A DNA stretch of 64,000 bases from Melioribacter sp. (GTDB lineage: Bacteria; Bacteroidota; Ignavibacteria; Ignavibacteriales; Melioribacteraceae). Below, in pieces: positions 34,734 to 44,066 of the stretch (its first letter is position 1; every line of letters begins with the position of its first letter). The notes beneath the pieces were generated by a model. It searched no databases. It was given only the letters and a program-made list of their open reading frames with translations, and was not told where the DNA came from. Location of the stretch: positions 186,001 through 250,000 of the forward strand of contig JAHEZQ010000006.1 in assembly GCA_023250955.1 (NCBI GenBank), given 5' to 3'. Made by a program: the position numbers and the translations under genes.

Positions 34734-36377
34734 TTAATTATTTATTAGTTCGCTTCCTTTCTTACGCTTTGCATATAAAATTGAAATTGCCAACAGCACA
34801 ATTCCTAAAAACATGAAAGAAATAATCCGGTAGCTTGGATCTAAATTTGTTGTTCCAACAAATAGAATGTACACCACAGTTAATAAAAATGTTAAAAGCG
34901 CCAGCCACCGATATTTTTTATTCTTAAGAATAATGCTCATTACATAGTAACCGATTGCAACTATCGTCCAAGAGAGACCAACATAATCTTTAGGAACTAT
35001 ATGATAGAGTGCATAAGGAAAGATGAAAAATGCTGAGCCGAGATATGACAATCTCATTGCATCAGTTGTTAAATCGAGTCTATGTTTTTGCCAGTTTAAA
35101 ATACGGGCGCTTATTAATGCAACAACACCAAAGCCAAGTGCAATTGCGCCAATTTTTTCTTCTAAAACTAAATAGGAAAAGAATATCATCAGATACATTA
35201 TAAAGTTTGCAACTATTATTATTTTCGAACGGAACCAAAGTGCGGTGGCCACAACAACTAAACTTTGCCAGCTTAACCAAACAAAGTATTCCGGCTTCGA
35301 AAAATTATTTACAATTGCAACACTCAATGCGGTGTAACCAAGAATAGCATAAAAGAAAGTTGAATACTTACTTTTTTGTTTTTCATAAAACATAATTGAA
35401 AGAATTAAGAAAACACTCGAAGCAATTAATTCGGATAAAGCTACCGTGCTGTTGAATTTAGAAAGTGCGATAATTAGTAACAGAAAAAAACAGAGAAATG
35501 AATTCAATAATGTGTTTAGTACTGAATTAATCTGCTCTTTTTCACCTCGATGACCGGATAAATTGCCGAAGGCATAAATCAAACAGTATAAAAGAAGAAA
35601 ATAAATATTAATTAGTGGTGAACTTTGGAGAGCAATTTTATTACCTGCGACAGGGTTACCAATGAACCAAACAAAGTGAGTAATGTAAACCAAAAGAATT
35701 GCATAAGTGTAGAATGAACTCCAGTCCAAACTTCTTTTTAAGTAAACTGACCAGCCGCTAATCAAAACTAGTATAAAAAATATTAGCCAATAAGAATCAC
35801 TAATCAAAGCTGTAATGGAGATTAGTATAATGCCAAAGGCCATTAGATATATAGATTTCCTTTTAAAAGAAAAAGAAATGTGAAGAACTGATACCGCCAA
35901 CAGCATAATTAATTCAATCGTTGGATTTTCAATTGTGGGATTGTTTGAAAAAAAGTGTAGCCGTAAAGTTGAAAAGAAAAGAAGAAGTAACGCGCCACCA
36001 AAAACATATTGGGATATAAACTGAAGTGAACCTTTCCAATAATTTGATAACCAAAAAAGAATTCCAACTAGAATATATCCTGCCAGACTAGGAAAAAAAG
36101 AAGGAAGATTTTGATACGGAAATGTCATCAGAAAAATTATTCCGAGAGCAAGAATTACAATTCCAACTTTAGCAAACCAGAATTGTCCTATCTGTGTTTC
36201 TAATGAATCTGCTCGTTCTGAAATATTTTGAGGCATCAATGAAGGTAATTCAAAATTATCTTCTGAAGAAAGATTTTCTAGATTAAGTTTTTCCTCAATC
36301 CGGGAAATTCTTGCTTCCAAATTTTTCAAGTATGTAATTAATTGATTGTTTGCTTCTGACTCGGAGGAAGAATCCAT
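34734..36377 (-). CDS. DUF2339 family multi-pass membrane protein
   Basis: 547 residues. The start ESEANNQLITYLKNLEARISRIEEKLN is a short coiled coil, followed by about fourteen closely spaced hydrophobic helices covering the remainder. This layout matches the DUF2339 family of large membrane proteins of unknown function. QIGQFWFAKVGIVILALGIIFLM is its first helix and a typical DUF2339 beginning. It lies on the same strand 48 bases before the octaheme cytochrome and could share a transcript with the respiratory cluster. Confidence 0.75.
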   Translation of the reverse strand: MDSSSESEANNQLITYLKNLEARISRIEEKLNLENLSSEDNFELPSLMPQNISERADSLETQIGQFWFAKVGIVILALGIIFLMTFPYQNLPSFFPSLAGYILVGILFWLSNYWKGSLQFISQYVFGGALLLLFFSTLRLHFFSNNPTIENPTIELIMLLAVSVLHISFSFKRKSIYLMAFGIILISITALISDSYWLIFFILVLISGWSVYLKRSLDWSSFYTYAILLVYITHFVWFIGNPVAGNKIALQSSPLINIYFLLLYCLIYAFGNLSGHRGEKEQINSVLNTLLNSFLCFFLLLIIALSKFNSTVALSELIASSVFLILSIMFYEKQKSKYSTFFYAILGYTALSVAIVNNFSKPEYFVWLSWQSLVVVATALWFRSKIIIVANFIMYLMIFFSYLVLEEKIGAIALGFGVVALISARILNWQKHRLDLTTDAMRLSYLGSAFFIFPYALYHIVPKDYVGLSWTIVAIGYYVMSIILKNKKYRWLALLTFLLTVVYILFVGTTNLDPSYRIISFMFLGIVLLAISILYAKRKKGSELINN

Positions 36378-36596
36378 TATGTTGCCTCCTGTATATTCTT
36401 AATCCTTTCTAAAATTTGTTGGTGGTGATATTGGAATCATTCTAAAGAAGCATTCTCAGTTAAATCAGATATAGACACACGAATTCCTATTTGAAAAAAT
36501 AATTTTATCTGCTTCTGAAATCAACAGAAAACTAAAAAACATTTACTACAAAAAGATGTTTGGTCTGAAAAACATAAAGAAGAAGTTCTCATTAAT

Positions 36597-36625
36597 AAAA
36601 AAGGGAATCTTATAGATTCCCTTTT
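36597..36625 (-). terminator. Rho-independent terminator after the Cys-cluster protein gene
   Basis: AAGGGAATCT (36601-36610) pairs with AGATTCCCTT (36614-36623) around TAT; on the minus strand it is followed by six T residues. It serves the gene ending at 36651. The rest of the 36378-36650 gap shows nothing recognisable. Confidence 0.85.
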
Positions 36626-36650
36626 CCTTGCAGTAAAAAAATAAAATATT

Positions 36651-37352
36651 TTATTTCTTGTCTACTTTCTTGTCAACTTTTTCGGACTTTTCATCGTCTT
36701 CTTTTTCTTCAATAATAATATGCTTCATACCTTTGTCGGAAGAATGGCTCCGCATCATCATCTTATTACCGCCACAGCAGCAGCAACCGCAATTATTACC
36801 ATCCATTTGTTTGTAAAACATTACATTGCCTTTCGGCATATCTTCATTGCCATCAACTTTAATATTAAAATGTTTCATCCCATTTTCTTCTTTCAAAAAC
36901 TTTTCAGCTGCCTCACCCTCATAAACTTTTGTTTCTTCTTTGCCGTCTTTCATTGTAGTAACTGTAATTTTTTTATTACCATCGTTTACTTCAACTTTCA
37001 CTTTCTTATTATTTTCGCTATCCTTTTCATCAGCATCATTATCATCAGATCTAAACATTACAACATTGCCTCCGCCCATTTTCATCTTCTTTCCGTCTTT
37101 ACTTTGAAACGTGAACTCTTTACGTGGGCCGTTTTTTAACATACTAACTAATTTTTCTGCATCTTTTCCTTCGAATACAACATCTTTACCATCGGCTTTA
37201 ATCGTAAGCTTTTCAATCTTACCCTTCACATTATCTAACTTGGATTTTGCCTCGTCTTTTTCCTGAGCAAAGATTGCCATTGAGAAAAGTCCAAGTGTAA
37301 GAATGATCATTATTGCGAAGAACTTTGATTTGTCTGTTTGAAGCATTTTCAT
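36651..37352 (-). CDS. Secreted Lys/Asp-rich protein with CGCCCCGG cysteine cluster
   Basis: 233 residues, not recognised. A signal peptide ends near IFAQ-EKDE. The mature chain is strongly charged (many K, D, E) with several short strand-like repeats of the type KITVTTMKDGKEETKVYEG, VVFEGKDAEKLVSML and KGNVMFY; near residue 188 comes NNCGCCCCGGNKMMMRSH, six Cys/Met-rich metal-binding-like residues. AGGAG lies 6 bases before the start. It is transcribed away from a histidine kinase/response regulator pair whose start is 127 bases off, so it may be a target or partner of that system, perhaps in envelope or metal stress. That is inference. Confidence 0.6.
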   Translation of the reverse strand: MKMLQTDKSKFFAIMIILTLGLFSMAIFAQEKDEAKSKLDNVKGKIEKLTIKADGKDVVFEGKDAEKLVSMLKNGPRKEFTFQSKDGKKMKMGGGNVVMFRSDDNDADEKDSENNKKVKVEVNDGNKKITVTTMKDGKEETKVYEGEAAEKFLKEENGMKHFNIKVDGNEDMPKGNVMFYKQMDGNNCGCCCCGGNKMMMRSHSSDKGMKHIIIEEKEDDEKSEKVDKKVDKK

Positions 37353-37479
37353 ATTATTCTCCTAATTATTTGTGTAAATATACTTTTGTTACAACTCAAA
37401 TATGAAAACGATCCTTAACTATTAGTTAAAAATTGTTAAAGAAAAGATTTCTTATATAGATTAAGTTAAATTTACAACT

Positions 37480-39051
37480 ATGAAAGAGCAAAAATTAAAA
37501 ATTATTATTGCTTTGATGACTGTTTCCGTAATTGGACTAATTGCTGTACAGTTTTATTGGATGGCAAACATTATCAAAGTGGAAGAAGATCGTTTTCGAA
37601 GAACTGTTTTTCGTTCTCTAAGAAAAGTTTCCGAAGAACTTGAAAAGAAAGAAGCTGCTACTACAGTTGTTAAAAAAGTCTCCAATGGAAAAGGAAATGT
37701 TTTATTCTTTCTCCAAGATCAATTCAAAAATAAACCCATACATTTAGATTCACTTAGAAAAATGAGTTATCTAAGAATAGACACAAACAACCATGGATTT
37801 AATTATGAGGTAAAATATTTTGCCGATAATGATACTATGGTTGATAGGTTAAAAGCTTTTTCTGGAAGTAGTAGATTTGCAAAATACTTTATTCCGCCAT
37901 CTTCAATTAGCAACTCAGTAAAAGATACATCAATACAAAAACGTCACTTGCTCGTTCAAAATGTTGTAACAGAACTTATGGCAATTAATGCACGTAAAAA
38001 GATCGAGGAAAGGGTCAGTTCTGATCAGCTTGAAAAGGATTTGTCACTAGAGTTTAACAGCAATGGAATCTCGTCTGAATTTTATTTTGGCGTAAACAGA
38101 GCAAATAAAGATAGTTTAACATTATTAAAAACCGGTACCGATACTACAGAATTAAAGAAATCCATTTTTAAAGTGAACCTATTTCCTGACGAAATCTTTT
38201 TTAATCCTAATCAACTTATTGTTTATTTCCCCCACCAAAAGAGATATATACTTGCAAGTGTCGGCGGAATGCTTGTTCTTTCGGTTGGTTTAATCTTAGT
38301 TATAGTTGGTGTTTTTTACAAAACTGTTGAAATGTTTTTAGGCCAGAAAAAAATAACCGCAGTAAAAAATGATCTTATAAATAATATTACTCACGAATTT
38401 AAAACTCCGATTTCAACAATTTCCATCGCTTGCGAAGCACTAAACGAACCCGGTTTGTTAATTGAAAAGAATTCCGTTACCAGGTATTCTAAAATTATTA
38501 AAGAAGAAAACGACAGATTGAAGATGATGGTTGATGCTCTTCTTAATACTGCAGCTCTTGAAAAAAGCCAGTTTAATCTATCTAAAGAGAAAATTGATCT
38601 CCATGAACTTATTCTTTCTGCCGCATCAAAATTTGAAAATATTATTAGCCAACACGGTGGAAAGATTATTTTCGAATTAAAAGCATCTAAGGCTGTTGTA
38701 ACAGGCGATAAATTTCATTTGACAAATATTATGAATAATCTTATTGATAATGCGATAAAGTACAACGAAAGACCGCCTGAGATAATATTATCCACCAGAG
38801 ATGAATACAAAACAATAATAATTACTGTAAAAGATAACGGTATTGGTATTTCAAAAGAACATCAAACAAAAATATTCGAAACTTTCTACCGGGTTTCCAG
38901 CGGGAATATCCAAAACGTACGTGGAAACGGAATTGGTTTGAGCTATGCTAAAAAAATTGTTGAAACATTAGGTGGTGATATTTCCGTGACAAGTGAGGTC
39001 GGCATTGGCAGTGAATTTAGAATTATCCTTCCAAATAATGGTGTTGAGTGA
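37480..39051 (+). CDS. Two-component sensor histidine kinase
   Basis: 523 residues. A membrane helix (~8-28), a periplasmic domain of about 230 residues without recognised fold, and a second helix (~263-287) lead directly into the dimerisation domain without a clear HAMP. The H-box is NITHEFKTPISTI (phospho-acceptor His ~306), followed by N-box NIMNNLIDNAIKYNE, G1 KDNGIGIS and G2 RGNGIGLSYAKKI. It is coupled to the response regulator by a 4-base GTGA overlap. A secreted Cys-cluster protein is divergent from it. The signal is unknown. Confidence 0.93.
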   Translation: MKEQKLKIIIALMTVSVIGLIAVQFYWMANIIKVEEDRFRRTVFRSLRKVSEELEKKEAATTVVKKVSNGKGNVLFFLQDQFKNKPIHLDSLRKMSYLRIDTNNHGFNYEVKYFADNDTMVDRLKAFSGSSRFAKYFIPPSSISNSVKDTSIQKRHLLVQNVVTELMAINARKKIEERVSSDQLEKDLSLEFNSNGISSEFYFGVNRANKDSLTLLKTGTDTTELKKSIFKVNLFPDEIFFNPNQLIVYFPHQKRYILASVGGMLVLSVGLILVIVGVFYKTVEMFLGQKKITAVKNDLINNITHEFKTPISTISIACEALNEPGLLIEKNSVTRYSKIIKEENDRLKMMVDALLNTAALEKSQFNLSKEKIDLHELILSAASKFENIISQHGGKIIFELKASKAVVTGDKFHLTNIMNNLIDNAIKYNERPPEIILSTRDEYKTIIITVKDNGIGISKEHQTKIFETFYRVSSGNIQNVRGNGIGLSYAKKIVETLGGDISVTSEVGIGSEFRIILPNNGVE

Positions 39052-39740
39052 AACCACTTACTAAAATCCTTTTAGTTGAAGACGATATAAACCTAGGAAC
39101 TATTTTAAAAGAATTTTTATCCGTTAAGGGATTTGAAATCGTGCAAGCAATTAATGGTGAGGAAGGATTTGAGCAATTCAGGAAAAAGAAATTCGATATT
39201 TGTTTAATAGATGTTATGATGCCCAAAATGGATGGTTTTACACTTGCAAAAAAAATTCGAATGGTAGATAAACAAACACCGTTTCTTTTTCTAACTGCAA
39301 AAGCAATGATTGATGATAAGATCGAGGGTTTCAAAATCGGCGCGGATGATTATGTTACGAAACCATTCAGCATGGAAGAATTAATTTTACGTATCAATGC
39401 AATCTTAAAACGAAGTAAAATACCGCAAGACGAAATTGAAAAAACAGAATTTAAGATCGGTTCTTATATATTTAATTATGATAGACGTACATTAGTTAGT
39501 CAACAAATTGAACAAAAACTAACACCAAAAGAATGTGAGCTGCTTCGGTTGTTATGTCTATATGAAAATAAGGTTCTTGAAAGAACTGAAGCATTAACTA
39601 GAATATGGCACGATGATAATTATTTCAATGCAAGAAGTATGGATGTGTATATAACAAAACTTCGCAATTATCTTAAACAGGATAAATCAATTGAGCTGGT
39701 AAACGTTCATGGCACCGGCTACAAATTGATGACCAAATAA
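39048..39740 (+). CDS. OmpR-type response regulator
   Basis: 230 residues starting at GTG overlapping the kinase stop. The receiver domain (~6-118) has LVEDD acidic residues, the phospho-acceptor Asp in DICLIDVMMPKMDG, LFLTAK and DYVTKPFSMEEL. The C-terminal winged helix (~135-230) has LTPKECELLRLLC and SMDVYITKLRNYL. It is the cognate partner of the upstream kinase. Targets could include the divergent secreted protein at 36651-37352. Confidence 0.95.
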   Translation: MKPLTKILLVEDDINLGTILKEFLSVKGFEIVQAINGEEGFEQFRKKKFDICLIDVMMPKMDGFTLAKKIRMVDKQTPFLFLTAKAMIDDKIEGFKIGADDYVTKPFSMEELILRINAILKRSKIPQDEIEKTEFKIGSYIFNYDRRTLVSQQIEQKLTPKECELLRLLCLYENKVLERTEALTRIWHDDNYFNARSMDVYITKLRNYLKQDKSIELVNVHGTGYKLMTK

Positions 39741-39741
39741 A

Positions 39742-41055
39742 TTATTTCTTTCCCACCAATAATTTTTTCTTTTCATTCGTGAATGGTTTAGTTAGATATA
39801 CATTTGCACAAATTCTTCCTAAGGTATAAGCGACAACCGCTGCAATTACTCCAATAAAAGATAAAAATCTAATAGTAATGATTAGAGTTAAAGTAATTCC
39901 CACAACTTCAATAATGGTTGCATAAGTAATTGGTTTTGTTCTATGTGAATAAACAAGCAGAGATCTTTGAAAGTTTATCCAAACTTCGTTCGCAGGAAAT
40001 AATGTATATATTATCAATGGAACCAGTGAGAACTTGGATAATGTTAATGATAAACCGGCAACTTTTTGAAACCATATCATAGATAACGGAGTAAATGAAA
40101 TTATTCCTAATCCTAGTGTAACCGCAATTGAAAGTCCAATTGCAAAATTTCTAAGTTTATGATAACCGTTTTGTTGACCCATAAGCGCTATTCCAACTTC
40201 CTGGAATGAAAGTCCAAAACTTTTAAAGAAAAAAACCAGAGAGTTAAGAACCGGCAAAACAGCAAGTGATTCTAACGCTCTGTTACTTTGTCCTATAAAA
40301 AAAGTTATAACTGGGTGAATACCAAGTGAGATTAGAGAAGTTAATACCAGAGGATAATAAAATTTTATTATTGCATTGTATGATAAATTATTTTGATCGC
40401 TAAAACTTTTTTTCTGATTAACATTTTTGATGAATTTATGTGCCATAAATCTGCTTGTTACCGCTTCCATTATTACTCCTGATGATAATGCGGACGCACC
40501 TATTACCACTCCATCAAGATGGAAGAAATAATTTTGAATTATAGCAACAGAAAACATTGAAGACATACGTATAACTGTTCCGTAAGCAACTCTTCGGGTT
40601 GCATTATTGCTTATCATAATACCTTGATAAAATCTTCTATATCCAATTGATGCCGGCCAAGGAATTAGTAAGATCACAGCTTTGTGTGTAAGTTCGGCTA
40701 CTTGCTGTGGGAGGTTCATAAAATCAATTGTTAACGCATAAAAAATCTGTGGGACAATTAATATTAAAATGCAAAGTGTTATCAAAAAATTTACCGAGTA
40801 GACAAAATTACGCAGCTTATAAAATGTATAATTATTTTTTACCAAAGCTACCGAAGCACTCATCATCATTATCACCGGTGATTCAACAATTAGTGCTAAT
40901 GCGAATGCAACTCCGTATGCTGCAAGATTGTATTCAGGATTGGGCAACCGGGCGATCAACGCTGTCAAAAAAGGACCTTCGATGGACATCATTAACCACG
41001 TGGCCGAAAGAGGTGTCCAGAACTTGAATATTTTTTTATAAGAAAGAGATTCCAT
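39742..41055 (-). CDS. MATE/MOP-superfamily multi-pass membrane transporter
   Basis: 437 residues with about twelve membrane segments. FWTPLSATWLMMSIEGPFLTALIARL is a MATE-like first helix; PWPASIGYRRFYQGIMISNNATRRVAYG resembles the loop region of MOP flippases of the ANKH-like branch. The substrate is unknown. It starts at the stop of the trpF-like gene (sharing base 41055), so the two are coupled with the GNAT gene in one operon. Confidence 0.7.
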   Translation of the reverse strand: MESLSYKKIFKFWTPLSATWLMMSIEGPFLTALIARLPNPEYNLAAYGVAFALALIVESPVIMMMSASVALVKNNYTFYKLRNFVYSVNFLITLCILILIVPQIFYALTIDFMNLPQQVAELTHKAVILLIPWPASIGYRRFYQGIMISNNATRRVAYGTVIRMSSMFSVAIIQNYFFHLDGVVIGASALSSGVIMEAVTSRFMAHKFIKNVNQKKSFSDQNNLSYNAIIKFYYPLVLTSLISLGIHPVITFFIGQSNRALESLAVLPVLNSLVFFFKSFGLSFQEVGIALMGQQNGYHKLRNFAIGLSIAVTLGLGIISFTPLSMIWFQKVAGLSLTLSKFSLVPLIIYTLFPANEVWINFQRSLLVYSHRTKPITYATIIEVVGITLTLIITIRFLSFIGVIAAVVAYTLGRICANVYLTKPFTNEKKKLLVGKK

Positions 41056-41711
41056 TATTTGTTAACTGATCTTACTCTATCAAAAAATGATTTCAATTTT
41101 TCATCATCAAGTTTTGAGTTTGTTCTAACCCCCGAACAAACATCAACTCCATAAGGTTTTACCTGTAAAATAGCTTCATCAACATTTTGCGGATTTAATC
41201 CGCCTGCTAAATGAACCGGAATTTTTACCGACTCAACTATTTTCCTGCTGATATTCCAATCGTGTACTCTTCCTGTACCGCCAAGTTCTTTCTTAGCTAA
41301 TCTTTGATTCCCTGAATCAAGTAAAATGGCATCAACAAATTCAGAAACTTTAACAGCTTCATTAATAGATTCCTTTTCAGCGACATGAACCACTTGGACA
41401 ATTTTGATTCCTGGTAAAGCTTTTTTTAATTGAAGATATGAACCATTAATTATTTTATCACAAAGTTGAATTGTATTTGTTCCGCAGCGATGGTGTTGTT
41501 CAATAATTTCACCTACTATTTGTTTGCTTGTAAGTAGAAATGTTGAAATCGATGCGGGAATTTGTTTAGCAATTTCTTTTATTGTCTTCTCAGAAATTAC
41601 GCCCGGTCCGCTTGGCATTTTCGAAACTAACCCGATGGCAGACGCTCCATACTTGATCGCCAAGTTAGCTTCTTCAATACTAGCAATGCAGCAAATTTTC
41701 ACATGAGTCAT
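41055..41711 (-). CDS. trpF: Phosphoribosylanthranilate isomerase-like protein
   Basis: 218 residues from the ATG at 41711, which overlaps the GNAT stop as ATGA; a start four codons earlier is less likely. A TIM barrel. HVKICCIASIEEA holds the general-base Cys (normally KICGLT), and VDAILLDSG the general-acid Asp; HLAGGLNPQNVDEAI and YGVDVCSGVRT match the phosphate-binding end. Unlike classical TrpF it has MPSGPG where FxxxSPR is usual. No other trp genes are near, so it may be an orphan TrpF or a related isomerase. Confidence 0.75.
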   Translation of the reverse strand: MTHVKICCIASIEEANLAIKYGASAIGLVSKMPSGPGVISEKTIKEIAKQIPASISTFLLTSKQIVGEIIEQHHRCGTNTIQLCDKIINGSYLQLKKALPGIKIVQVVHVAEKESINEAVKVSEFVDAILLDSGNQRLAKKELGGTGRVHDWNISRKIVESVKIPVHLAGGLNPQNVDEAILQVKPYGVDVCSGVRTNSKLDDEKLKSFFDRVRSVNK

Positions 41712-42274
41712 AATTTTTCCCATTCTTTATTAAGTATGGAGTACATTTTCATCGAGCGGAATCTTTCTTTAATAAATACTTTTTCCCGGAGTGTGCCTTC
41801 ATATTTCATTCCACACTTTTCCATCACTTTCCACGAACCAATATTTTCTTCTTCACAATGTGCTTCAATTCTATGCAGGTGTAACTCCTTAAATCCGAAT
41901 TTAATTACTGCCTTCATAGCTTCCGAAACATATCCTTTATTCCAATATGTTTTTGAGATTACATAGCCAACTTCACCACATTTATGAATTGCTTTCCAAT
42001 TACGTAGATCAATAGCCCCGATTAATTTTTTTTCACTCTTGATTTCAATTCCTAAAATGATCGATATGTTATTATCGAATTGCCCCTCGGCAAATTTTAT
42101 AAAGTCGAATGAATCCTGTTTAGTCTTATGTGTATCCCACAAAACAAATGTTGTCACTTCAGGAACTGAAGCGTATTCGAAAATATCATTCACATCAATA
42201 GCGGTAATTTTTCGTAGTATTAACCGTTCCGTTTCAATTTTAGGAATTTCCAGTAATTCTTTGGTTTGTAACAT
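41708..42274 (-). CDS. GNAT family acetyltransferase, RimJ/RimL-like
   Basis: 188 residues. IPKIETERLILRKITAIDVNDIFEYA is the standard RimJ/RimL start, and the acetyl-CoA motif is VGYVISKTYWNKGYVSEAMKAVI (with the NKGY loop), then HRIEAHCEEENIGSWKVMEKCGMKYEGTL. Such enzymes acetylate N-terminal amines of proteins (for example ribosomal S5/L12) or small amines. The stop overlaps the trpF-like start. Confidence 0.9.
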   Translation of the reverse strand: MLQTKELLEIPKIETERLILRKITAIDVNDIFEYASVPEVTTFVLWDTHKTKQDSFDFIKFAEGQFDNNISIILGIEIKSEKKLIGAIDLRNWKAIHKCGEVGYVISKTYWNKGYVSEAMKAVIKFGFKELHLHRIEAHCEEENIGSWKVMEKCGMKYEGTLREKVFIKERFRSMKMYSILNKEWEKL

Positions 42275-42372
42275 AAAATGGCTCGAATATTTGTAAGAAA
42301 ATTAGTTAGATTTATTGGAGAAAATCTTAACATAAATTTACCAATTAAACCGATTAATTTTGAGAGGCAATT

Positions 42373-42588
42373 ATGATTTCAAATGAACTTTTAGGTATTC
42401 TCTGCTGTCCGGAGACAAAAGCAGATTTAGTATTAGATGATAATTATTTGGTATCAACGGATAAAGTTACACGAAGAAGGTACCGGATTGAAAATGATAT
42501 ACCTATTATGCTTATTGACGAATCCGAACAACTTGATATTGAAGTTTGGAAAAAAATAATGAAGAAACACGGTAAACCAACTGAATGA
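42373..42588 (+). CDS. Trm112 family small protein (UPF0434)
   Basis: 71 residues. Start MISNELLGILCCPETKADL and later DIPIMLIDE are typical of the Trm112/YcaR family, zinc-ribbon-like activators of methyltransferases; the CCPETK site has the first Cys pair, but the second Cys pair is lost as in many bacterial members. AGAGG lies before the ATG. It overlaps the GlcD-type gene by 4 bases (ATGA), an unusual but clear coupling. Confidence 0.85.
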   Translation: MISNELLGILCCPETKADLVLDDNYLVSTDKVTRRRYRIENDIPIMLIDESEQLDIEVWKKIMKKHGKPTE

Positions 42589-44066
42589 TAATTAAGAACG
42601 ATCCCGAACAATTTCAAAACTATTTATCCGACGCTTCAAATTATAAAGGTAATGCAGATTCAATTTATTTCCCTGAAAGTGAGGATGAGATAGTTGACCT
42701 TCTTAAAAAATTTAACAAAGAAAATATTAGAGTTACAGTTTCAGGCAATGGTACTGGATTAACCGGCGGTCGTGTGCCAGAAGGTGGAATAATTATTTCT
42801 CTTGAAAAGCTTAATCGTATTCTTGAATTGGACATAGAAAAAAAATTTGTAATCGCTCAACCTGCTGTTGTGTTAAAAGATCTTCAAGATTTTGTTGAAG
42901 AACAAAATTTATTTTATCCGCCAGATCCAACGGAACGAAATTGTTTTATCGGTGCTACTGTCGCAACAAATGCATCAGGAGCTAAAACATTTAAATACGG
43001 TGCTACCAGAAACTATGTGTTCGGGTTAAGAATTATTTTGTCGGATGGAGAAAAAATAGAAATCGAGCGCGGACAATATTTTGCGAATGAGAATGAAGCG
43101 AATATTAGGACTGAGTCAGGTAAAGTTATTCCGTTGGAAATTCCAAATTATAAAATGCCCAAAACAAAAAACGCAGCCGGATACTATTGTAAGGAAAATA
43201 TGGATCTGGTCGATCTTTTTATTGGATCAGAGGGAACACTTGGAATAATTTCAGAAATAAAATTAAAGTTGATTGATCTGCCTAAAAAGGTTTTATCGTG
43301 TGTGGCTTTTTTCCCGCAGGAAGAAAATGCTTTGTCTTTTATTGATGAAGCGAGAGAGCTTAAACAAAACAATTCTTCATTTTCAAAAGCACGCGCATTG
43401 GATTTTTTCGACGCAAATGCGCTTAAACTCTTACGAAATGATTACCCCAATATTCCAATTCTCTCACAAGCTGCTGTTTGGTTTGAAGAAGACAGTGATA
43501 CTGATAATGCTGATATCATTGAAAATTGGATCTCACTATTAAATAAATTTAACTGTAATGAAGATTCTGTCTGGTTTGCATTCGATAAAATTGAACGGGA
43601 AAAATTTCATGAATTTCGTCACGCAATTTCTTTGATGGTAAATGAGTTTATCTTCCAACACAATTTTAAAAAGGTAGGAACAGATGTATCCGTTCCGGTA
43701 ACTCATTTCAGATCATTTTATTATTGGATGAAGGAAACTGTAGATAAAGAAAATATTGATTACGTTGTATATGGACACTTTGGTGATTGCAATCCCCATC
43801 TTAATATGCTGCCAAAGAATGAACAGGAATATCTTAAATCAAAACAGATTTACGTAAATATTTGCAAAGAAGCAGTCAGACTGAATGGAACAATTTCTGC
43901 CGAACACGGTATAGGCAAAATGAAAAGGGATTATTTAATAACGATGTATGGAGAAGATAATATTCTACAGATGGCAAAACTAAAATTGTTTTTTGATCCG
44001 AATAAAATTCTTAATGTTGGAAATATTTTTGACGAAAAATATTTAAGCTCCGCCTATGACAGTTAG
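42585..44066 (+). CDS. FAD-linked oxidase, GlcD / D-lactate dehydrogenase-like
   Basis: 493 residues. The FAD-binding PCMH domain has VSGNGTGLTGGRVPEGGIIISL and FIGATVATNASGAKTFKYG, and the C-terminal cap ends in YGHFGDCNPHLNMLP and GTISAEHGIGKMKRDYL, the metal- and substrate-binding signatures of GlcD/Dld2/LDHD. It probably oxidises a D-2-hydroxyacid (glycolate, D-lactate) to the keto acid. No GlcE/GlcF or LldF subunit is adjacent, so it may use a quinone or soluble acceptor alone. Confidence 0.9.
   Translation: MIIKNDPEQFQNYLSDASNYKGNADSIYFPESEDEIVDLLKKFNKENIRVTVSGNGTGLTGGRVPEGGIIISLEKLNRILELDIEKKFVIAQPAVVLKDLQDFVEEQNLFYPPDPTERNCFIGATVATNASGAKTFKYGATRNYVFGLRIILSDGEKIEIERGQYFANENEANIRTESGKVIPLEIPNYKMPKTKNAAGYYCKENMDLVDLFIGSEGTLGIISEIKLKLIDLPKKVLSCVAFFPQEENALSFIDEARELKQNNSSFSKARALDFFDANALKLLRNDYPNIPILSQAAVWFEEDSDTDNADIIENWISLLNKFNCNEDSVWFAFDKIEREKFHEFRHAISLMVNEFIFQHNFKKVGTDVSVPVTHFRSFYYWMKETVDKENIDYVVYGHFGDCNPHLNMLPKNEQEYLKSKQIYVNICKEAVRLNGTISAEHGIGKMKRDYLITMYGEDNILQMAKLKLFFDPNKILNVGNIFDEKYLSSAYDS

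Noticed and set aside
36378-36596. Possible small gene or RNA in the largest gap next to the DUF2339 gene
   Set aside because: No frame with a plausible start, no tRNA-like fold and no conserved motif was seen; only the terminator at its end is supported.
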